Source: Magnetococcales bacterium (GTDB taxonomy: Bacteria; Pseudomonadota; Magnetococcia; Magnetococcales; DC0425bin3). Taken from it: a DNA stretch of 5,761 nucleotides. Position numbers and translations under genes: made by a program. Each line of letters starts with the position of its first letter. The stretch's first letter is position 1. The DNA lies in contig JADGCJ010000191.1 in NCBI GenBank assembly GCA_015229045.1, positions 1-5,761 on the forward strand, written 5' to 3'. Below are positions 3,809 to 5,761 of this stretch, piece by piece. The notes below the pieces were generated by a model. The model was given only the letters and a program-made list of their open reading frames with translations, did no database searches and had not been told where the DNA came from.

Positions 3809-5761
3809 ATGCGCCTCTTCCTCTTCCTGATCTCCCTCCTCTGCTCCGCTTGGGCCACGGCCGCTGCTCCACCCCCCCTGAAACTGACCGCAAACCTGAA
3901 TGACCTGCACACCGCTCCTCATGTCGCCCTGCTGGAAGATCCCGGCGGAACCCTGAGCTTCGAACAGGTGCGCGATCCCGCCATGGCCTCCCGCTTTCAA
4001 GCCGTCGGCGACGGCGGCTCCACCCATCGCGGCGGCACCAGCTCCGCCTGGTGGGTCCGCCTGGAAGCGGTCAATCCCGATGCGGTAACACGCCACTGGA
4101 TGCTGCAATCCGTTCACGCCCCCCTCGATTTCGTGGACGCCTACCACATCACCTCCAGCCAACCCTCCCCGCGTATCGGGCAGCAGGGCGACCACCGCCC
4201 CATGCTGAATCGACCCCACTCTTCGGAATATTCCGTCTTCCCCCTGGAAACCCCGCCCGGCGCCACCAGCACCGTCTATCTGCGCCTGGCCTACGCGGAC
4301 TGGGGCCTCATGGAAACCGCCCTCTCCGCCTGGTCCCCGGAAAATTTCGCCATCTACCAGGAACAGCAGGGCTTCTTCTACGGCCTCTATTTCGGCGGTT
4401 TGGCCTTCATGCTGCTCTACAACCTGTTCATCTATCTCTCCACCCGCAACCCGGCCTATTTCTGGTATCTCGGTTTCATCGCGGCGTTCACCGCCCTGAT
4501 TTTCGCCTGGCAAGGCTTCGGATACCGCCATTTCTACAGCGAATATCCGTGGATCTCGGACGGGCTGCCCATGCTGTTGCTCTGTCTGGCCTATCCCCTG
4601 GGCCTGCAGTTCGCCCGGGTGTTTCTGGAAACCCGTTCCATGCCCCGCATCGACCGGCTGTTTCGCGGCATCATGTACATCAGCCTGCTGGCGTTGTTGC
4701 TGGTATTGGTCGGCTGGCGACTCCCGGCCAGCGGTCTGGCGATTCTGGCCACCCTGCTCTCGGCCACCCTGCCGCTGCTGCTCTCCTCCTGGATGTGGTA
4801 CCGGGGACGCATGCAGGCCAGACTCTATGCCATCGGCTCCATTTTCCTGAGCATCGGCATCATGCTCTCCCTGTTACGTCTGCTGGGCCTGCTGCCCATC
4901 ACCGCCATGACGATCTGGGGAGGTCGCGTCGGCTTCTGGCTGCAGGCGGCGTTTCTCTCCCTGGCGCTGGTGGATCAGGTCAATCTGCTGCGTCGGCAGC
5001 GGGACGAAGCCACCCGTCGCGAACAGGAGACCCTGCACCGCACCAAGATCGAACTCGAAGAGACCGTGGCCGCACGCACCCGGGATCTGCATCTGGCCCT
5101 GCAGGAGGCGGATCGGGCCAATCAGGCCAAAAGCCTCTTTCTGGCCACCATGAGCCACGAAATCCGCACCCCGCTGCACGGCATCCTGGGCATGGCGGAA
5201 CTGCTGGAAGAGGTGCCCCTGAACCCGGAAGGACGCGGCTTCCTGCGCACCCTGCTCAATTCGGGTCGTTCCCTGCTGGCCATCATCAACGACATTCTCG
5301 ACTTCTCCAAGATCGAGGCGGGACGGCTGGAGCTGGAAGCCGCCGATTTCAACCTGCCCCGCCTGCTCAAAGAGGTGGCCGACCTCTTCGAAGGGCTGGC
5401 GCGGCAGAAAGGACTGTTTCTGGAGCTGCGGCTGCACCCGAACCTGCCGGAATGGGTCACGGGAGACAGCGCCCGGCTGCGACAGGTGCTGGCCAATCTG
5501 CTCTCCAACGCCGTCAAGTTCACGCCGAAAGGCATGGTGGTGCTGGCCGCGACTCCGCTGACGGAACCGGGCAAAACCGGATACATTCGCTTCGAGGTGC
5601 GCGATTCCGGCATCGGCATCGCACCGGAGAATCTCTCCCGCCTGTTCAAGCTTTTCGAGCAACTGGAAAGCTCCACCTCCCGCCGTTTCGGCGGTACCGG
5701 TCTGGGGCTGGCCATCTGTCGCCGCCTGGTGGAGCTTCTTCAGGGAGAGATCCAGGTGGAG
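3809..5761 (+). CDS. 7TMR-DISM sensor histidine kinase, partial (3' end beyond right edge)
   Basis: There are 651 in-frame codons from the ATG at 3809 to the right edge. Residues 1-20 are a signal peptide (MRLFLFLISLLCSAWATAAA). Residues of about 25-180 form an extracytoplasmic 7TMR-DISMED2-like sensory domain (SSAWWVRLEAVNP with W81/W82, later TVYLRLAYADWG). Residues of about 188-390 hold seven hydrophobic helices starting at GFFYGLYFGGLAFMLLYNLF. A charged linker at about 392-440 looks coiled-coil. HisKA follows with the H-box MSHEIRTPLHGILGM and phosphoacceptor H450. HATPase_c has the N-box with N567 (NLLSNAVKFT), the G1 box DSGIGI from D599, F-box residues FKLFEQLE, and the G2 box GGTGLGLAI at 628-636. 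All catalytic motifs are intact. It should sense a periplasmic or membrane cue and autophosphorylate in the cytoplasm. The H-box style is common in hybrid kinases, so receiver or Hpt domains may follow outside the window. The 3809 start is the first ATG after an in-frame TGA at 3755; its RBS is weak (GGGAG, 11 bases away). The signal is unknown. Confidence 0.93.
   Translation, partial: MRLFLFLISLLCSAWATAAAPPPLKLTANLNDLHTAPHVALLEDPGGTLSFEQVRDPAMASRFQAVGDGGSTHRGGTSSAWWVRLEAVNPDAVTRHWMLQSVHAPLDFVDAYHITSSQPSPRIGQQGDHRPMLNRPHSSEYSVFPLETPPGATSTVYLRLAYADWGLMETALSAWSPENFAIYQEQQGFFYGLYFGGLAFMLLYNLFIYLSTRNPAYFWYLGFIAAFTALIFAWQGFGYRHFYSEYPWISDGLPMLLLCLAYPLGLQFARVFLETRSMPRIDRLFRGIMYISLLALLLVLVGWRLPASGLAILATLLSATLPLLLSSWMWYRGRMQARLYAIGSIFLSIGIMLSLLRLLGLLPITAMTIWGGRVGFWLQAAFLSLALVDQVNLLRRQRDEATRREQETLHRTKIELEETVAARTRDLHLALQEADRANQAKSLFLATMSHEIRTPLHGILGMAELLEEVPLNPEGRGFLRTLLNSGRSLLAIINDILDFSKIEAGRLELEAADFNLPRLLKEVADLFEGLARQKGLFLELRLHPNLPEWVTGDSARLRQVLANLLSNAVKFTPKGMVVLAATPLTEPGKTGYIRFEVRDSGIGIAPENLSRLFKLFEQLESSTSRRFGGTGLGLAICRRLVELLQGEIQVE

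Noticed and set aside
3527..3912. Several 67-81 codon ORFs on both strands between the protease and kinase genes
   Set aside because: They overlap each other, lack ribosome binding sites and show no motifs; some run into the well-supported kinase signal-peptide region.
3770..4531. 253-codon minus-strand ORF antisense to the kinase N-terminus
   Set aside because: Gly/Glu/Gln-rich mirror frame; the plus strand has a signal peptide, sensory domain and 7TM in one continuous frame.
4874..5715. 262- and 197-codon minus-strand ORFs antisense to the kinase catalytic core
   Set aside because: Mirror frames of HisKA/HATPase_c, whose H, N, G1 and G2 boxes are all intact on the plus strand.

Overview
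The window reads as bacterial chromosome from a Gram-negative organism, most likely a pseudomonadotan (proteobacterium). The support is a periplasmic DctP-type TRAP receptor with a classical signal peptide, a 7TMR-DISM sensor kinase, and high-GC codon use in most of the sequence. I cannot name the genus. The GC-rich hairpins downstream of dctP look like a genomic interspersed repeat, but that needs the rest of the genome to confirm.

Layout, left to right. (1) Positions 1-818, minus strand: the N-terminal 272 residues of a TIR-NB-ARC protein (NLR-like, probably anti-phage or stress signalling), cut by the left edge. It ends just before the expected Walker B aspartate. (2) 819-972: a compact control region with a possible promoter for the TIR gene, an 11-bp palindrome over its predicted start site, and two strong GC-rich hairpins that appear to terminate dctP. 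(3) 973-1980, minus strand: a complete C4-dicarboxylate TRAP substrate-binding protein (dctP) with good RBS. Its membrane partners dctQ/dctM are not in the window. (4) 1981-2265: non-coding, holding the putative dctP promoter and a terminator for the next operon. (5) 2266-3394, minus strand: a markedly AT-richer two-gene unit. It encodes a ClpP-fold SDH_sah-type serine protease homologue, followed by a small protein whose start overlaps the protease stop (ATGA) and whose 3' end looks frameshifted. (6) 3395-3808: a gene-less divergent intergenic region with inverted repeats. (7) 3809-5761, plus strand: a 7TMR-DISM sensor histidine kinase (signal peptide, extracytoplasmic DISMED2-like domain, 7TM, coiled coil, HisKA, HATPase_c), cut by the right edge.

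The genes do not form one obvious pathway. DctP and the sensor kinase are ordinary periplasm-facing functions. The TIR-NB-ARC gene and the AT-rich protease/small-protein cassette are accessory in character and are the parts worth following up. A link between them as one defence locus is only a hypothesis, because dctP and at least one terminator separate them.
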